Assembly (NCBI GenBank): GCA_032717465.1
Contig: CM064690.1
Coordinates: 15,031,175 to 15,095,174, forward strand
Length of the DNA stretch: 64,000 nt
Direction of reading: 5' to 3'
From: Coenobita brevimanus
Taxonomy: Eukaryota > Arthropoda > Malacostraca > Decapoda > Coenobitidae
Below are positions 61,170 to 64,000 of the stretch, piece by piece. A program made the position numbers and the translations under genes. The notes beneath the pieces are model-generated. The model was not told the origin of the DNA. It searched no databases and worked only from the letters and a program-made list of their open reading frames with translations. Each line of letters begins with the position of its first letter. Position 1 is the stretch's first letter.

Positions 61170-61799
61170 TCACCATGTATACCTGTGGATCATTTTATGC
61201 CTGAAGAGGGTATTGGCTATCACCAACCCCCTCCCAGCACAAATGTCTACTAACGCACTCCCATTCTCATCTATCTCAGCAGGCACACCCCACTCACCAA
61301 CTATTCCATCCACCTTCACATTCCCAACTTTACCATTCATATCACCAATCAAAAACACTCTCTCATTCCTTCCAAACTTTTCCATGCACACTTGTACATT
61401 TGTCGAGAACTCATCTCTCACTCTTCTTGCACGATCTTGCGTTGGCGCATACGCACACACAATCGCCCACATTTGTATTCCAACTTTCAACTTAACCCAC
61501 AGAATCCTTGACCCAACTGATCCATACTCTCTTATGCTCTTCTTCCATCTTTTACTCACAACTGTACATACTCCTTCTTTTACCCTCTGATTCTCACCTA
61601 CTCCTGCACATATACCCCATCCATACTCCCATTCTCTCACACTTTCTCCTGTCCATTTAGTTTCAGTTATTCCACATACATCCACTTTCGCACCCTCAAG
61701 CACCTGGACAATCTCTCTCTCTTTCACCTCATCATTCTTTCCCCTTACATTCCACGTTCCGATAACCATGTCCTTTGTCCGGTCCTTGGTCACCATCAT
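61170..61799 (-). pseudogene. RTE-B7 endonuclease domain
   Basis: From ATG 61799 (MMVTKDRTKDMVIGTWNVRG), the APE-type motifs follow in order: GTWNVRGK, DVCGITETKWTGES with catalytic Glu, VVSKRWKK, AIVCAYAPTQDRARR and VFLIGDMNGKVGN with the catalytic Asp/Asn. It ends at HKMIHRYTW and TGA at 61170. The conserved TxxS/SDH end appears in the next frame (SGLSDHYLVV), so a frameshift between 61120 and 61180 splits an otherwise complete domain. The upstream GTG reading is 5' UTR. Confidence 0.93.
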
Positions 61800-61978
61800 T
61801 TGGTCAGTCCTTGTCCGAGGCTTATTGTTTGTTTTTTTAGTTAGTTGTTTTCCGGGGAGGGGCACTAACCCTCCGCCAACCCTTTTAATCGCCTTTTACG
61901 ACAAGCAGGGATACTGGGGGAGTATTCTTGAAAAACCCCCCTACCCCCGGGAGATCACCCTTCCCTTTATACACATTT

Positions 61979-62652
61979 ACAATTACTGCCAATCATCTGG
62001 GGGAACACTCACATAAATAATCCTGTTTATCAGGTCAGTGACTAAACTCACCCCTTTATCGCCTGAGGCCTTCAACATTTCGGCAGTCAACCCAGACACA
62101 CTTGCTGCCTTCCCCACCCTCATCCTGCCTATTGCCTCACTCACAGTAGCAGTATCAATCAAAGGCCAAGGGCCAGACACTGGATCTGCTGGCTCCAAAC
62201 CTTCCCTGTCCCAGTCAAACTCCTCATTCAACAACTGGTTATAATGCTCTCTCCATGCATCTTTAATATCCTCACTGTTCACCACTACCCTTCCTTCATC
62301 ATTCTTCACACACTGTTTACCTATAATATCCCGATTATCCTTCTTCACTTGTCCTGCTACTCTAAATATCATATTTTTCCTTTCCCCATGATTTAGGTTA
62401 TCAAGTAAAAGTCTCTGTGACTCAGAGTTTGCCCTGTATATCTCTCTTCTAGCCCTACGCTTGGCAGCCGAATATTCCTCTTTGCTACCACCCTTCTTCC
62501 ATTCCCGGAAAAGCCTTCTTTTCTCCATAACTGCAGCTTCTACACTGTCATCGCACCACCAAGTTACTTTATGTCTTGATGGTCCTCTTGTCCAACCACA
62601 TGTTACATCAGTAACTATCAAGAAATTTTTCTTGAGGGCTCTGTACTGTTCA
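61979..62652 (-). pseudogene. Ec: family E RTE-like LINE, central fragment
   Basis: The minus-strand frame 61983-62621 and its upstream in-frame extension (EQYRALKKNFLIVTDVTCGW) read SRHKVTWWCDDSVEAAVMEK, KRRARREIYRANSESQRLLL, VVVNSEDIKDAWREHYNQLL, MRVGKAASVSGLTAEMLKAS and VPPDDWQ. This is the linker plus RT entry of family E, better preserved than Eb. It stops at DDW, where B7 5' UTR sequence starts; on the other side it is cut by PB-A3 at TTAA. Confidence 0.85.
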
Positions 62653-62656
62653 TTAA

Positions 62657-64000
62657 CCCCTACACCGCGGGCTTGTTTACCAATGACTTGCGTGTGCCGC
62701 GGGGTTATTTGGGCTCCGACAGACTCTCAAAAAATATTTGCCAAAAATCAGTTATTAGTCCTAGAATAATAAAATTACATATGCTTATGGCACATACCTT
62801 CAGCTTTCTCCTGGAATGATTGTTGAGCCTTCGTCAGTTACTGTAGGACTTGTGGAGACCTCTGAAGTAGGGTAACGAAGTCTCCACTTTACACTTCCCG
62901 ACAACCCGTAATATGATTACCACAGCCAGATACAAACACTATAAACACTATTCTACAATTTTCAAGTAGTTTGGGATCCATACTAAAAAAAAAAAAAAAC
63001 ACTGTGAAAGCAATGGAAAAGTACGAGCGCGTCTGATCGTCGCACTGGCACTAGTTCGCTCTTAGTAGTCTGTCATTTATTATTCATAAAACCCCTCACA
63101 CTTTATATTTCTATTACTTTATAACACTTATATATATCTACAATCTTTATTCATAAGTTTCCTTCAGTAGTATTAGTTATTGTCACTGTAGGGATTCAAT
63201 TTCTTTCAGTAAAATACGTAGCATTAACTTTCTCGTCCTGTATACTGGCATTGAGAGTGAATGTCACTTTCTTCACTCTCATAACTCATAGCATTCAGAC
63301 ATGGTAGAGTGAAACTTTCACTTTCATTACTCCTAGGGTATATACTCGTATTCTTATAATACTACTCATTTACATTTCTATTTACGTTCTCTATTTTATT
63401 TACGTTATTTACATTTCTATTTTATTTACACTGTGTTGTGCACTGTCACTTGAAATAACTTATAAAACTATTTTCCATTGTTCACGTATATTTACATTCA
63501 TTACTTTCACTTGCTGTTTACACATTATTTACACATTATTTACAATTCCACTTGCACTGTTTTACTCAATAGAAAGATCGTAGTCACTCTTTTATCAATT
63601 GTCAGCCCTTTACCTCTTTCCACACGAGGTTTAGTAGGGGGTAAAGGTCACAGGGCCATTTGCATGGGGGTGAAAAAAGGCCTTGAAGTTAGCAGGAAGA
63701 AACATACGTACTCTCGCTTCGGAAGTTGAGAGTAACCTGATAACGGAGGGCCAGCTGGAGGCCTGCTAAGGGGTTATTCAGAGTTACCAATATTACTTCT
63801 TGAAACAGCTAAGTCTAGCACTGATATGATTGGCATGAAATCTAGACAATACATTATAAATTTGGTGTTCCAGGTGAATGTAAATATCACTTAGGCTTCT
63901 CCGTTCCCTCCTTACATGTATATTTATTTCGAAAATAGATTAGAGGCCTACTTGGGAGATATATATTCAGAGCTACCAATGTTAGATCTTGAAACATCTT
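62657..64000. mobile_element. PB-A3: piggyBac-like element, reversed, runs off the window
   Basis: TTAA lies at 62653-62656, then CCCCTACACCGCGGGC. The sequence is the reverse complement of PB-A1/A2 from their right end (tttaccaatg(a)cttgcgtg, gttacc, gtgacattcactctca). The start of the ~192-bp internal duplication (agattagaggcctacttggg) is visible near 63938, so it belongs to the long form. The frame at 63478-63729 is non-coding PB-A sequence. Confidence 0.9.

Larger units (their letters stand above)
58772..61978 (-). mobile_element. B7: nearly complete RTE-B LINE
   Basis: On the minus strand: a 5' UTR from about 61978 (ccctgcttgtcgtaaaaggc, ggagggttagtgcccctccc), an APE endonuclease, a long RT frame, the C-terminal block and the tail gacgtctggcaatagatagatag. 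At 3.2 kb it has the size expected of RTE elements, which lack a large ORF1. Only one frameshift region and one nonsense codon separate it from an open reading frame. It is the reference copy for B1-B6. Confidence 0.92.

Overview
The window looks like animal nuclear DNA made almost entirely of transposable elements. I found no host protein-coding gene that I could defend. The mix is non-LTR retrotransposons of the RTE, CR1/L2 and jockey-like groups, DNA transposons of the pogo/Tigger, piggyBac, hAT and mariner groups, tRNA- and 5S-rRNA-derived SINEs, and many (AC)n, (GATA)n and (GA)n microsatellites. An arthropod genome, most plausibly a decapod crustacean, would fit. That assignment is inference from repeat composition; no single-copy marker is present.

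The layout is a set of nested insertions. Nest 1 (285-12568) is a pogo/Tigger-like element (P0). Its transposase start (617-720) is cut by a non-autonomous piggyBac-like element (PB-A1, 721-2498). A GACAATTC-ended element (2518-11044) follows, containing a hAT-like element (2604-10916) with a perfect 8-bp target duplication. The hAT itself holds a jockey-like LINE (A1, split by PB-A2), an L2/CR1-like LINE with a 637-codon open frame, and an RTE fragment. A second piggyBac-like element (PB-B) sits in the right terminus of P0. Nest 2 (12600-14920) is LINE A copy A2, interrupted by two pogo-like elements (P1, P2). Nest 3 (15137-18383) is a pogo-like element (P3) with an internal ~165-bp tandem array that took an RTE insertion.

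Nest 4 (18850-35520) is a single minus-strand LINE A copy (A3) broken into five pieces by a pogo-like element (P6, itself holding an RTE and a large inverted repeat), a chimeric retro-insertion carrying part of an 18S rRNA gene, a 7.1-kb piggyBac element (PB-D) whose transposase retains all three catalytic aspartates, and another piggyBac-like element (PB-C).

From 36205 to 50000 lie RTE-B copies, two long minus-strand CR1-like LINEs (D1 with an open ORF1, and decayed D2), two tRNA-derived SINEs, a 5S-rRNA-derived SINE and RTE-like family E copies. From 49911 to 64000 come a mariner-like fragment, a jockey-like LINE (F), pogo-like elements P7, P8, P9, P5 and a second P3, two RTE elements (C2 and the nearly complete B7), a family E fragment, and PB-A3 running off the window end.

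Nothing here forms an operon or pathway. The functional relations are between parasites: RTE-type ends shared by LINEs and SINEs, pogo families sharing CAGT ends and TA targets, and piggyBac families sharing TTAA targets. The most novel-looking items are the 5S-headed SINE built from both ends of the RTE-B LINE (42650-42839) and the chimeric insertion with an 18S fragment and 11-bp target duplication (23980-25190).
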